From Streptomyces sp. NBC_00691 (GTDB taxonomy: Bacteria > Actinomycetota > Actinomycetes > Streptomycetales > Streptomycetaceae): a stretch of 64,000 nt of DNA. Shown one piece after another: positions 52,529-61,381 of the stretch. The position numbers were made by a program, and so were the translations under genes. Numbering within the stretch: the first letter of the stretch is position 1; every line of letters starts with the position of its first letter. The notes beneath the pieces were generated by a model, which was given only the letters and a program-made list of their open reading frames with translations, searched no databases and was not told where the DNA came from. The stretch is taken from the NCBI RefSeq assembly GCF_036226665.1, contig NZ_CP109007.1, positions 3,512,501 to 3,576,500 of the forward strand, written 5' to 3'.

Positions 52529-53764
52529 ATGCCGACCACCGTGCCGACCACCGTGCCGACCGACGCGCCCGCCACCGTGCCGACCACCGCCCGCGCCCCC
52601 GGACGCACCACCGTCCGCGGCCCCCGCCGTGTCGCCGTCGCCGGCGTCGCCCTCGCCGACTGCGGCCGGGTCGACGAGGCCACCCCCTACGCCCTGCACG
52701 CCCAGGCCGCCCGGCGCGCCCTGGCGGACAGCGGTCTGGACCGCTCGCTGATCGACGGCCTCGCCTCGGCGGGCCTCGGCACCCTCGCCCCGGTCGAGGT
52801 CGCCGAGTACCTCGGGCTCCGGCCCCGCTGGGTGGACTCGACCGCCGTCGGCGGCGCCACCTGGGAGGTCATGGCCGCGCACGCGGCCGACGCGATCGCC
52901 GCGGGCCACGCGAACGCGGTCCTCCTCGTGTACGGCTCCACCGCGCGCGCCGACATCCGCGCCCGGCGCCGCACCGCGAACCTGTCGTTCGGCTCGCGCG
53001 GACCCCTCCAGTTCGAGGTGCCGTACGGGCACACCCTGATCGCCAAGTACGCGATGGCCGCCCGCCGCCACATGCACGAGTACGGGACCACCCTGGAGCA
53101 GCTCGCCGAGGTGGCCGTCCGGGCGCGGGCGAACGCGGCGCTCAACCCGGAGGCGATGTTCCGCGACCCGATCACCGTCGACGACGTCCTGGCCGGGCCG
53201 ATGATCGCGGACCCGTTCACCAAGCTGCACTGCTGCCTGCGCTCCGACGGCGGCTGCGCGGTGCTGCTGGTCGCCGAGGAGTACGTACAGGACTGCCGTA
53301 CGGCCCCGGTCTGGGTGCTCGGCACGGGCGAGCACGTCTCCCACACCACGATGTCGGAGTGGGAGGACTTCACGGTCTCCCCGGCGGCGGTCAGCGGCCG
53401 GCTCGCCTTCGAGCGGGCGGGCGTGACCCCGGCGGACGTGGACCTCGCCGAGGTCTACGACGCCTTCACCTACATGACCCTGGTGACCCTGGAGGACCTG
53501 GGCTTCTGCGCGAAGGGCGAGGGAGGGCCGTTCGTCCAGGAGAAGGACCGGCTGCCGGTGAACACGGACGGCGGCGGGCTCTCTGCCTGCCATCCGGGGA
53601 TGCGGGGTCTCTTCCTGCTCGTGGAGGCGGTGCGGCAGCTGCGTGGGGAGGCCCCGGGACTCCAGGTCCGGCGGCCGGACGGGAGTCTGCCGGAGGTGGC
53701 GGTGGCATCGGGCACGGGGGGCTGGTTCTGCTCGTCGGGGACGGTGGTCCTCGGCCGGTCGTGA
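52529..53764 (+). CDS. Thiolase-like Ltp protein lacking the nucleophile Cys
   Basis: A 411-residue thiolase-superfamily protein. The first 30 residues are a low-complexity run of Pro/Thr/Val from a short DNA repeat; the conserved part starts at VAVAGVALADCGRVDE. In the position of the thiolase nucleophile loop it reads STAVGGATWEVMAAHAADAI, without Cys. It keeps DLAEVYDAFTYM and NTDGGGLSACHPGMRG. This makes it an Ltp-type C-C lyase or carrier rather than a thiolase. Alternative GTG starts occur within the repeat region. Divergent from the acyl-CoA dehydrogenase. Confidence 0.85.
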   Translation: MPTTVPTTVPTDAPATVPTTARAPGRTTVRGPRRVAVAGVALADCGRVDEATPYALHAQAARRALADSGLDRSLIDGLASAGLGTLAPVEVAEYLGLRPRWVDSTAVGGATWEVMAAHAADAIAAGHANAVLLVYGSTARADIRARRRTANLSFGSRGPLQFEVPYGHTLIAKYAMAARRHMHEYGTTLEQLAEVAVRARANAALNPEAMFRDPITVDDVLAGPMIADPFTKLHCCLRSDGGCAVLLVAEEYVQDCRTAPVWVLGTGEHVSHTTMSEWEDFTVSPAAVSGRLAFERAGVTPADVDLAEVYDAFTYMTLVTLEDLGFCAKGEGGPFVQEKDRLPVNTDGGGLSACHPGMRGLFLLVEAVRQLRGEAPGLQVRRPDGSLPEVAVASGTGGWFCSSGTVVLGRS

Positions 53765-53778
53765 CCCCGGCCAAGAAT

Positions 53779-53820
53779 CTATACAATCGTCATAGACACG
53801 CGTGTAGGACATCCGTATAG
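53779..53820 (+). promoter_or_regulatory. Palindromic operator/promoter of the monooxygenase operon
   Basis: CTATAC (53779-53784) and GTATAG (53815-53820) flank a central ACACGCGTGT palindrome (53796-53805). The A+T-rich stretch is 50-95 bp before the monooxygenase start and resembles a TetR or MarR operator unlike the CTGACGG motif. No divergent regulator gene is present. Confidence 0.5.
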
Positions 53821-53872
53821 TCATGTTCGCGGGCAGGGGACCGGCCCGCGGCCACCGACAAGGAGTCCTGCC

Positions 53873-55165
53873 ATGAACAGCACCGCGCACACCACCGCCG
53901 GCACCCCCGCGAAGACCGTCCTCATCTCCGGCGCCTCGGTCGCGGGCCCCGCCCTCGCCCTCTGGCTGCACCGCTACGGCTTCACCCCCACCGTCGTCGA
54001 GCGCGCCCCCGAACTCCGCACCGGCGGCTACAAGGTGGACATCCGCGGCACCGCGATCGAGGTCTGCCGCCGCATGGGGATCCTCGACGAGATCCGCGCC
54101 CGCTCCACCGACATGCGCGGCGGTTCCTACGTCGACGACCGCGGCCGCACCATCGGCGAACTCCCCGCCGACATCTTCGGCGGACGCGTCGAGGAGGACG
54201 ACGAGATCATGCGCGGCGAACTGGCCCGCATCCTGTACGAGCGGACCCGCGACGACGTCGAGTACCTCTTCGACGACTCCGTCGCCACCCTCGACGAGGA
54301 CGCCGACGGCGTCACCGTCACCTTCGAGAGCGGCACCGTCCGCCGCTTCGACCTGGTCGTCGGCGCCGACGGACTGCACTCCCACACCCGGCGCCTGGTC
54401 TTCGGCGAGGAGAACCGCTTCAAGCGCCACCTCGGCGCGTACGTCTCCATCTTCACCGCCCCCAACCACCTCGGCCTCGACCGCTGGGAGACGTACCACG
54501 CCCTGCCCGGGAAGCTCGTCTGCGTCTACAGCTCGGCCGGCGAGACCGAAGCGAAGAACCTCTTCATCTTCTCCTCGCCCGGGGAACTCCCCTACCACCA
54601 CCGGGACGTCGCCACCCAGCGCCGCCACCTCACCGACACCTTCGCCGGCGACGGCTGGGAGATCCCCCGCCTCCTCGGCCACGCCGCCGACGCCGACGAC
54701 CTCTACTTCGACTCCATCTCCCTCATCGAGATGGACCGCTGGTCGAAGGGGCGCGTCGTCCTCCTCGGCGACGCCGCCCACTGCTCCTCCCCCGCCTCCG
54801 GCCAGGGCACCGGCCTCGCCCTCACCGGCGCGTACGTCCTGGCGGGCGAACTGGCCCGGGCCCGGGGCGACCACCGCGTCGCCTTCGAGCGCTACGAAGC
54901 GCACATGCGGCCCGGCGTGGAACGCAACCAGAAGATGGCGGAGGGCTTCGTCAAGGAGATGACCGTCGACTCGAAGTGGAAGATCAAGCTGCGGATGCTC
55001 ATGGTGCGGACCCTGCCGAAGACCCCCTGGAAGAACCTCATCGCCAAGAAGATCCGCGACGACATCCAGGCGGCGGCGAACGCGGTCCCGCTGATCGACT
55101 ACCGGGCGCCGCTCGCGGACGCGGCCCCCGCCGCCACCACCGCGCGGCCTACCGTGGCCTCATGA
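53873..55165 (+). CDS. FAD-dependent monooxygenase
   Basis: A 430-residue group A flavin monooxygenase-like enzyme: FAD-binding VLISGASVAGPALALWLHRY at the N-terminus (GxSxxG variant of GxGxxG), RRFDLVVGADGLHSHTR with the DG motif, and LLGDAAHCSSPASGQGTGLA with the GD motif. It would hydroxylate an aromatic or polyketide-like substrate, or give resistance (Tet(X)-like relatives). ATG at 53873 after AAGGAG. Overlaps the next gene by four bases. Confidence 0.92.
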   Translation: MNSTAHTTAGTPAKTVLISGASVAGPALALWLHRYGFTPTVVERAPELRTGGYKVDIRGTAIEVCRRMGILDEIRARSTDMRGGSYVDDRGRTIGELPADIFGGRVEEDDEIMRGELARILYERTRDDVEYLFDDSVATLDEDADGVTVTFESGTVRRFDLVVGADGLHSHTRRLVFGEENRFKRHLGAYVSIFTAPNHLGLDRWETYHALPGKLVCVYSSAGETEAKNLFIFSSPGELPYHHRDVATQRRHLTDTFAGDGWEIPRLLGHAADADDLYFDSISLIEMDRWSKGRVVLLGDAAHCSSPASGQGTGLALTGAYVLAGELARARGDHRVAFERYEAHMRPGVERNQKMAEGFVKEMTVDSKWKIKLRMLMVRTLPKTPWKNLIAKKIRDDIQAAANAVPLIDYRAPLADAAPAATTARPTVAS

Positions 55166-55815
55166 CCGACTTCCACCACGCCCTGCGCTCCCTGAAGGTC
55201 TGGGACACCGAGCTGCCCGCCTTCGACCCCGCGGGCACCCCGCCCGAGCCGCTCCCCCTCTTCCACGACTGGTTCACCGCGGCGGTCGCCGCCGGCCAGA
55301 CCGAGCCGCACACCCTCTCCCTGGCCACCGTGGACGAGGACGGCAGGCCCGACGTCCGCACGGTGATGCTGCACGACGCGGACGCGCGCGGCTGGCACTT
55401 CGCCTCCCACGCCACCAGCGCCAAGGGCCGCCAGCTCGCCGCCCGCCCCGAGGCCGCGCTCGGCTTCTACTGGCCGGTCCAGGGCCGCCAGGTCCGGGTC
55501 AGGGGCCATGTCACCACCGGGACGACGGAGGAGGCGTACGAGGACCTCCATGCCCGCAGCACCGGTGCCCTCGCCTCGGCCCTGGTCGGCCGGCAGAGCG
55601 AACTCCTCGACTCCCCGGAGACCCTCGCGGAGGCGAGCGCCCAGGCCTGGCTCCGGGCCCGGGCCGAACCGGACGCCCCCGCCCCCACCTGGACGCTCTA
55701 CGTCGTCGAGCCGACCGAGGTCGAGTTCTTCCAGGGCGACGAGAGGCGCCGCCACCTGCGGCTCCGCTACCGCCGCACCGACGACGGCTGGACCCGCGAA
55801 CTCCTCTGGCCGTGA
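55162..55815 (+). CDS. Pyridoxamine 5'-phosphate oxidase family protein
   Basis: A 217-residue FMN protein of the PNPOx/PdxH family: TLSLATVDEDGRPDVRTVMLHD, FYWPVQGRQVRVRG and the C-terminal dimerisation motif RLRYRRTDDGWTRELLWP. It is similar in length to PdxH. Its ATG overlaps the monooxygenase stop (ATGA), so the FMN protein may assist the monooxygenase rather than vitamin B6 synthesis. Confidence 0.88.
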   Translation: MTDFHHALRSLKVWDTELPAFDPAGTPPEPLPLFHDWFTAAVAAGQTEPHTLSLATVDEDGRPDVRTVMLHDADARGWHFASHATSAKGRQLAARPEAALGFYWPVQGRQVRVRGHVTTGTTEEAYEDLHARSTGALASALVGRQSELLDSPETLAEASAQAWLRARAEPDAPAPTWTLYVVEPTEVEFFQGDERRRHLRLRYRRTDDGWTRELLWP

Positions 55816-55849
55816 CAGCCGTTCGGCCCGCGGCCCTGCGGGCCCGCCG

Positions 55850-57733
55850 CTAGGCGCCGGCCCCGGAGGCGTACATCTCCTCGATCTCCCGGGCGAAGTC
55901 CCGCAGTACCGCACGCCGTCTGAGCTTGAGCGACGGGGTCAGATGGCCGGAACTCTCCGAGAACTCGGCGTTCAGGACCCGGAAGTCGCGGATCGACTCC
56001 GCCCGTGAGACGAGCCGGTTCGCATCGTCCACCGCCCGCCCCAGGGCGGCCAGCAGCTCCTCGTCCCGGGCCAGCTCCCAGAGCGCCAGATGGTCCTTGT
56101 GCCGCATCCGCCGCCAGTGCGTCAGACCCTCGTGGTCGAGGGTGATCAGGGCCGTGACGTACGGCCGGTTGTCGCCGAGGACCACGCACTGGGCGACCAG
56201 CGGATGCGCGCGCAGCCAGTCCTCCAGCGGGGCCGGAGCGACGTTCTTGCCGGCCGAGGTGATGAGGATGTCCTTCTTGCGGCCGGTGATCCGCAGATAG
56301 CCCTCCGCGTCCAGCGAACCGAGATCGCCGGTGGGGAACCAGCCGTCGTCGGTGTACGGCACGGCCGCCCCCCGCTGGGCGTCCCAGTACCCGGCGAAGA
56401 CATGACCGCCCTTCAGCCAGACCTCGCCGTCCCCGGCGATCCGGACCGACGTACCGGGAAGCGGCCAGCCGACCGTGCCGGTACGGGGCCGCCGGGGCGG
56501 GGTGACCGTCGACGCGGCCGTGGTCTCCGTCAGGCCGTACCCCTCGAAGACCTCCACGCCCGCCCCGGCGAAGAACTCGGCCAGCCGCGCGCCGAGCGGG
56601 GAGCCGCCGGAGATCACGTACCTCACCCGGCCGCCGAGCGCGGCCCGGATCCGCCGGTAGACGAGCGGGTCGTAGAGCGCCCGCGCGGCCCGCAGCGAGA
56701 GCGACGGGGCGGCCTCCTGGCCGTAGCGGCGGGCGACCCGGGCCGCCCGGTCGAAGGCGGCGGCCTTGCCGCCCCGTTCGGCGGTGGCCCGGGCGGAGTT
56801 GAAGACCTTCTCCAGGACGTACGGGATGGCGAGGAGGAACGTGGGACGGAACCCGGCGAGATCGTCCAGGAGTTCCTCCCCCTCCACCGAAGGGGCGTGC
56901 CCGACACGCACCCGGGCCCGCACGCAGCCGATGGCCACCATCCGCCCGAACACATGGGAGAGCGGCAGGAAGAGCAGAGTGGCCGCCGGATCCTTGCTCT
57001 CGGAGACGAAGACCGGATGGAGGAGCCGGACCGCGTTGTCGACCTCGGCGAAGAAGTTGGCATGGGTGAGGGCGCAGCCCTTCGGCCGGCCGGTGGTGCC
57101 CGAGGTGTAGACGAGGGTGGCGAGGGTCTCCGGGGTGAGCAGCCCCCGCCGGGCGGTGACGGCCTCGTCGGCGACCCGGGCGCCCGCCGTCCGCAGCTGC
57201 TCGACGGCGCCGGTGTCCAGGACCCAGAGATGGGCGAGGCCCGGCAGCTGCCGCCGCTCGGCGGAGACGAGCCGGGCCTGGGCCGGATCCTCGACGACAC
57301 AGGCGGCGGCGCCGGAGTCCTGGAGGATCCAGCGGGTCTGGAACGCGGAGGAGGTGGGGTAGACGGGGACGGTGACGAGCCCGGCGGCCCAGGCGGCGAA
57401 GTCGAGCAGCGTCCACTCGTAGGTGGTCCGCGCCATCAGGGCGAGCCGGTCGCCGGGCCGCAGTCCGTGGGCGATCAGGCCCTTGGCGACGGAGTGGACC
57501 TGGGCGGCGAAGGCGGAGGCGGTGACGTCGGCCCACGCCCCGTCCGGCCCCTTGCGGGAGAAGAGCACCGCGTCGGGGTCCTGACGGGCGTTGTCGTACG
57601 GCAGGTCGGCGAGCGAGCCGCGGCGGATCACGGGGACGAGCGCGGGCACGGACACCTCGCGGACCACCCCGTCCACCAGGGTCTTGTGCGGTTCGACCGG
57701 TTCGCTCTCGGACAGGGCGGTGACGACGGACAC
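55850..57733 (-). CDS. Long-chain acyl-CoA synthetase (FadD15-like)
   Basis: A 627-residue AMP-forming fatty-acid ligase: VYTSGTTGRPKGCALTH, EGYGLTETTA, and TGRKKDILITSAGKNVAPAP, typical of FadD15-type long-chain ligases. GTG at 57733 follows GAGGAGCC; the reading frame is open further upstream (to 57838) without a better ribosome site. A TetR gene lies directly upstream on the same strand and probably regulates it. Confidence 0.9.
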   Translation of the reverse strand: MSVVTALSESEPVEPHKTLVDGVVREVSVPALVPVIRRGSLADLPYDNARQDPDAVLFSRKGPDGAWADVTASAFAAQVHSVAKGLIAHGLRPGDRLALMARTTYEWTLLDFAAWAAGLVTVPVYPTSSAFQTRWILQDSGAAACVVEDPAQARLVSAERRQLPGLAHLWVLDTGAVEQLRTAGARVADEAVTARRGLLTPETLATLVYTSGTTGRPKGCALTHANFFAEVDNAVRLLHPVFVSESKDPAATLLFLPLSHVFGRMVAIGCVRARVRVGHAPSVEGEELLDDLAGFRPTFLLAIPYVLEKVFNSARATAERGGKAAAFDRAARVARRYGQEAAPSLSLRAARALYDPLVYRRIRAALGGRVRYVISGGSPLGARLAEFFAGAGVEVFEGYGLTETTAASTVTPPRRPRTGTVGWPLPGTSVRIAGDGEVWLKGGHVFAGYWDAQRGAAVPYTDDGWFPTGDLGSLDAEGYLRITGRKKDILITSAGKNVAPAPLEDWLRAHPLVAQCVVLGDNRPYVTALITLDHEGLTHWRRMRHKDHLALWELARDEELLAALGRAVDDANRLVSRAESIRDFRVLNAEFSESSGHLTPSLKLRRRAVLRDFAREIEEMYASGAGA

Positions 57734-57846
57734 GTGCGGCTCCTCGGTCTGCGCGATGAACTGAGGTCGTGCGTCGATGAACTGCTCCCGCGCGACGGTG
57801 AACCACCGCCGTACGCCGGTACGTTGCGTATCCCGCAACTGCCTGA

Positions 57847-58521
57847 CTAGCCGGTAACCTTACTGCCAGGTAAGGGCCGGCGGGGAGACCAGCGCTCGCT
57901 TTTCATGAGGTTCCCCAGACCGGACCACGCGAAGTTCATCAGCGTCGCGGCCGCCTCCCTCGCCGACACCCCCGGGGTCTCGTTGGCCCAGCTCGCCAAC
58001 GACTCGGCGGACCCGACGAGCGCCTGCGCGAGCGCGTCGACGTCCCGCCCGGTGATCCCGGCACCGCCCGGCGCCTCCCGCGCCGCCTCACCGATCAGCC
58101 CCGCGACGAACGCCGTGATCTCCTCCCGCATCCGCGCCGCCTCCCCGGCGAACGGCTCCCCGTGCGTCCGCGCCTGCCGGCTGAGCACCGTCCAGGAGTC
58201 CGGATGCTCGGCGGCGAAGGTGAAGAAGGCCATCAGCCCCGCCCACAACCGCTCGTCGGGCGGCACCCTCCGGTCCACGACCGCCTCGGCCACGACCCCG
58301 AGCAGCGCCTGCGCCTCCCGCCGGATCACCGCGGTGAAGAGCTCCTCCTTGGAGTGCAGATACAGATAGACGAGCGGCTTCGACACCCCGGCCGACTCGG
58401 CGATCTCGTCCATGGACGCCGCCTGGTACCCGCTCCGCGCGAAGCACCGCACGGCCGCGTCCACCATCTGCCGCTCCCGCACGCCCCGCGGCAACCGCCG
58501 CGCCTTAGCCCCACCGGCCAT
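57847..58521 (-). CDS. TetR-family regulator of the acyl-CoA synthetase
   Basis: A 224-residue TetR protein: helix-turn-helix in RQMVDAAVRCFARSGYQAAS and MDEIAESAGVSKPLVYLYLH. It precedes the acyl-CoA synthetase gene on the same strand, which suggests local control of fatty acid activation. Its last codons contain a palindrome (57858-57875) that may be its own operator for the downstream gene. Confidence 0.92.
   Translation of the reverse strand: MAGGAKARRLPRGVRERQMVDAAVRCFARSGYQAASMDEIAESAGVSKPLVYLYLHSKEELFTAVIRREAQALLGVVAEAVVDRRVPPDERLWAGLMAFFTFAAEHPDSWTVLSRQARTHGEPFAGEAARMREEITAFVAGLIGEAAREAPGGAGITGRDVDALAQALVGSAESLASWANETPGVSAREAAATLMNFAWSGLGNLMKSERWSPRRPLPGSKVTG
57858..57875 (-). promoter_or_regulatory. 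Palindrome within the 3' end of the TetR gene
   Basis: CCTTAC (57858-57863) and GTAAGG (57870-57875) around TGCCAG form an 18-bp operator-like palindrome, about 130 bp upstream of the synthetase start. Fatty-acid TetR regulators use similar TTAC...GTAA sites. Confidence 0.5.
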
Positions 58522-58572
58522 GGCGACCCACCCCTGCTCCCAAGATCCCCCGGCTGCCCCGCCGAAAGCCTA

Positions 58573-58606
58573 CGTGCCCCCTGCCCGGACGGGGGCAGGG
58601 GGCACG
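58573..58606 (-). terminator. Terminator after the dicarboxylate symporter
   Basis: CGTGCCCCCTGCCC (58573-58586) pairs with GGGCAGGGGGCACG (58593-58606), a 14-bp G+C stem with a 6-nt loop. It is 20 bases past the symporter stop and upstream of the TetR gene. Confidence 0.85.
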
Positions 58607-58626
58607 GAGGGTGTGTGCGAGGGAGG

Positions 58627-59967
58627 TCAGGCCGCGACCGCGACCTTCTCCTGGGTCTCGCGACTGTCGGCCAGGTCGTCGATCGGGGACGACGAGGCGT
58701 TCTCGTACGCGGTCAGGTCGAGGATCTTCTCCCGGGCGGAGACGATCACCGGCACCAGCGCCTGGCCCGCGACGTTCGTGGCCGTCCTCATCATGTCCAG
58801 GATCGGGTCGATCGCCATCAGGAGGCCGACGCCCTCCAGGGGGAGGCCCAGGGTGGAGAGGGTGAGGGTCAGCATGACCGTCGCGCCCGTCAGGCCGGCG
58901 GTGGCCGCCGAGCCGATGACCGAGACGAAGGCGATCAGCAGGTAGTCGCCGATGCCGAGCTGCACGTCGAAGATCTGCGCGATGAAGATCGCGGCGAGCG
59001 CCGGGTAGATCGCGGCGCAGCCGTCCATCTTGGTCGTCGCGCCGAACGGGACGGAGAAGGAGGCGTACTCCTTCGGGACGCCGAGGCGCTCGGTGACCTT
59101 CTGGGTGACCGGCATGGTGCCGACCGAGGAGCGGGAGACGAAGGCCAGCTGGATGGCCGGCCAGGCGCCCTTGTAGAACTGGACCGGGTTGACCTTGGCG
59201 ACCGTCGCGAGCAGCAGCGGGTAGACGCCGAACATGACCAGGGCGCAGCCGATGTAGACGTCGGCGGTGAAGGTCGCGTACTTGCCGATGAGGTCCCAGC
59301 CGTAGTCGGCGATGGCGAAGCCGATGAGGCCGATGGTGCCGATCGGGGCGAGGCGGATGACCCACCAGAGGGCCTTCTGGAGCAGCTCCAGGATCGACTC
59401 GGAGAGCGTGAGGATCGGCTTCGCCCGGTCGCCCAGCTTGAGGGCGGCGATGCCGGCGACGGCGGCCATGAAGACGATCTGGAGGACGTTCAGCTCGGTG
59501 AAGGGCGTGATGACGTCCGTCGGGATGATGCCGGTCAGGAAGTCGATCCAGGAGCCTTCGCGCTTCGGCAGCTTGCCGTCCTGCGGGGTGAGGCCGGTGC
59601 CGGCGCCCGGGTTGGTGATCAGGCCGATGGCGAGGCCGATGGCCACCGCGATCAGCGAGGTGATCATGAACCAGAGCAGGGTGCGGGTGGCGAGCCTGGC
59701 GGCGTTGTTCACCTTCCGCAGGTTGGTGATCGAGACCAGGATCGCGAAGAAGACGAGCGGGGCGACGGCCAGCTTCAGCAGCTGGACGAAGATGTCGCCG
59801 ACCTGACCGAGGGTCTCCTTCAGCCAGGAGACGTCCTGACTGCGGGCGATCCAGCCGAGCAGGGCGCCGAGGACCAGACCGGCGATGATCTGGGCCCAGA
59901 AGGGGAACTTCGGTATGCGCGAGGAAGCGGGGGACCGCTTCTCGGGTGTGGTCGCGGACGCGGACAC
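58627..59967 (-). CDS. Dicarboxylate/amino acid:cation symporter (DAACS)
   Basis: A 446-residue transporter of the DctA/GltP family with about eight helices and two re-entrant loops. Conserved parts: SRSSVGTMPVTQKV (first Ser-rich hairpin), PFGATTKMDGCAAIY (variant of the NMDGT motif, here KMDGC), and AIDPILDMMRTATNVAGQAL, which includes the substrate-binding DxxRTxxNV. Likely substrates are glutamate, aspartate or C4 acids. The GTG at 59967 is chosen because GGAG lies seven bases upstream; a GTG at 59973 is possible. Confidence 0.92.
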   Translation of the reverse strand: MSASATTPEKRSPASSRIPKFPFWAQIIAGLVLGALLGWIARSQDVSWLKETLGQVGDIFVQLLKLAVAPLVFFAILVSITNLRKVNNAARLATRTLLWFMITSLIAVAIGLAIGLITNPGAGTGLTPQDGKLPKREGSWIDFLTGIIPTDVITPFTELNVLQIVFMAAVAGIAALKLGDRAKPILTLSESILELLQKALWWVIRLAPIGTIGLIGFAIADYGWDLIGKYATFTADVYIGCALVMFGVYPLLLATVAKVNPVQFYKGAWPAIQLAFVSRSSVGTMPVTQKVTERLGVPKEYASFSVPFGATTKMDGCAAIYPALAAIFIAQIFDVQLGIGDYLLIAFVSVIGSAATAGLTGATVMLTLTLSTLGLPLEGVGLLMAIDPILDMMRTATNVAGQALVPVIVSAREKILDLTAYENASSSPIDDLADSRETQEKVAVAA

Positions 59968-60171
59968 AGACACACTCCACAGGTGCGTATCGGGCAATAC
60001 GGGACGGGGGTGCGGCACACACGCGTTTTCACGCGGGCCGCTGCATGATGCCGGGTCAGACCCCGCGGCAACAGACCGCGGACATACAGCGGCACAGATC
60101 GACGTGCAGGCGCGCCACGAGCGGGGTGCTCGCGGCATGAGAGGGGCGCACAGCTGTCGTCATGTCGAACA

Positions 60172-60202
60172 CGTTAACACTTGAACTTTGAGAACCTCAA
60201 AG
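60172..60202 (-). promoter_or_regulatory. Symporter promoter with overlapping palindrome
   Basis: On the minus strand TTGAGG (60195-60200) and TTAACG (60172-60177) are 17 bp apart, a good sigma70-type pair. The -35 lies inside the palindrome CTTTGAG-AAC-CTCAAAG (60186-60202), so a repressor bound there would block transcription of the symporter. The rest of the gap 59968-60340 holds a probable terminator for the next gene (inverted repeat within 60252-60292) and no gene. Confidence 0.6.
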
Positions 60203-60340
60203 CTCTTCTTTGGGGTAGCCCGATCCCCCTTTCGCCTCCGAAACGCAGAACGCCCCAGGCTGGAGCCTTGGAAGCTCCCGCCCGGGGCGGATGATCTGTG
60301 AGCAAGCTTACGCGGCCTTTACGGGCGGCGACGGCGTCGG

Positions 60341-60601
60341 CTAGTCCTCCTGGGACTGGTTCGCGGCCAGGCGGCCCTTCGCGCGGTCGACCCTCGCCAC
60401 GACTTCGGCGCTCGCCTCGTCGCGCACCTTGCGCAGGAGGACGAAGCTCAGCGGGGCGGAGATGACGATGGAGAGGACGAGGACCCAGAGCAGGTTCGAG
60501 TCGCCGAGTCCGCGCGGCAGCGCGCCGACGTAGACGAGACCCCACAGGGCGAGGAAGCATCCGGCGAAGATGCCGAGCCGCATCAGCGTGTAGCGGAGCA
60601 T
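60341..60601 (-). CDS. DUF4229 membrane protein
   Basis: An 86-residue protein with two membrane helices (about 8-28 and 38-58) and a charged C-terminal helix (RKVRDEASAEVVARVDRAKG). It matches the small DUF4229 proteins of actinobacteria in size and layout. ATG at 60601 after GGAAGAG; the frame is open further upstream but the conserved part starts here (MLRYTLMRLGIF). In related genomes it lies near menaquinone genes (recollection). Confidence 0.8.
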   Translation of the reverse strand: MLRYTLMRLGIFAGCFLALWGLVYVGALPRGLGDSNLLWVLVLSIVISAPLSFVLLRKVRDEASAEVVARVDRAKGRLAANQSQED

Positions 60602-60767
60602 GTCAGCCCACTCTTCCGTTCCGACGTTCCGAAAAGTTCCCAAGATCCCATACGGGACAAGAGCCCCTCCAGTGAAGCACGGCCCCGGGGGCACCCGGGG
60701 GCCGGGCCTCCCGCCCACCCCGGAGATCCCTCTTGAGCACCGCGAGCGTAATAGCTAAGCTCACCAT

Positions 60768-61301
60768 ATGGCCCTTACTTTCGAGGTGGATCCGGCGATC
60801 GACCCCGCTCTGCGCGACGGCGTGCTCTCCCTCTGGGCCGATGTCTCCAACGCGGGCGGCGCGGTCGGCTTCGTCCCGCCCGTCACTCCCGACGAGATCC
60901 GCCCCTCACTGCTCAAGCACCTCGTGGCGATGAGCGAGGGCGGTACCCGGCTGCTCGTCGGCTTCGACGCGGACGGCACGGTCGCCGCCACCGCGTTCTT
61001 CACCTTCAACACCCACCCCCTGATGAAGCACTGGGTGTGGCTCTACACGGTGATGGTCCACCCCCGGCACCAGGGCAGGGGATACGGCCGCGATCTCATG
61101 GCCGCGGTCGAGCGGACCGCCCGTACCGGCGCCGGCTTCGAGGACATCGAGGCGGTCCGGCTGACCTGCCGGGGCGGCACCGGCGTCGACGGCTTCTACG
61201 CCAAGTGCGGCTACAAGGAGGTCGGCCGCGTCCCCGACGCGATCCGGGTCGCCCCCGGCGACGACCGTGACGACATCATCATGCTGCTGCCCCTGACCTG
61301 A
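60768..61301 (+). CDS. GNAT N-acetyltransferase
   Basis: A 177-residue single-domain GNAT enzyme: VMVHPRHQGRGYGRDLMAAV contains the acetyl-CoA loop Q-G-R-G-Y-G, and FYAKCGYKEVGR the C-terminal motif B. Acceptor unknown. ATG at 60768. The 166-base gap before it is the promoter shared with the divergent DUF4229 gene. Confidence 0.92.
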   Translation: MALTFEVDPAIDPALRDGVLSLWADVSNAGGAVGFVPPVTPDEIRPSLLKHLVAMSEGGTRLLVGFDADGTVAATAFFTFNTHPLMKHWVWLYTVMVHPRHQGRGYGRDLMAAVERTARTGAGFEDIEAVRLTCRGGTGVDGFYAKCGYKEVGRVPDAIRVAPGDDRDDIIMLLPLT

Positions 61302-61381
61302 CCGGACCGGACACAGGATGTCGGGTCCGGGCACCTGACCGCTTCCTACGGTGAGGACAAGGAAAGGGAAGGACGGACCAC

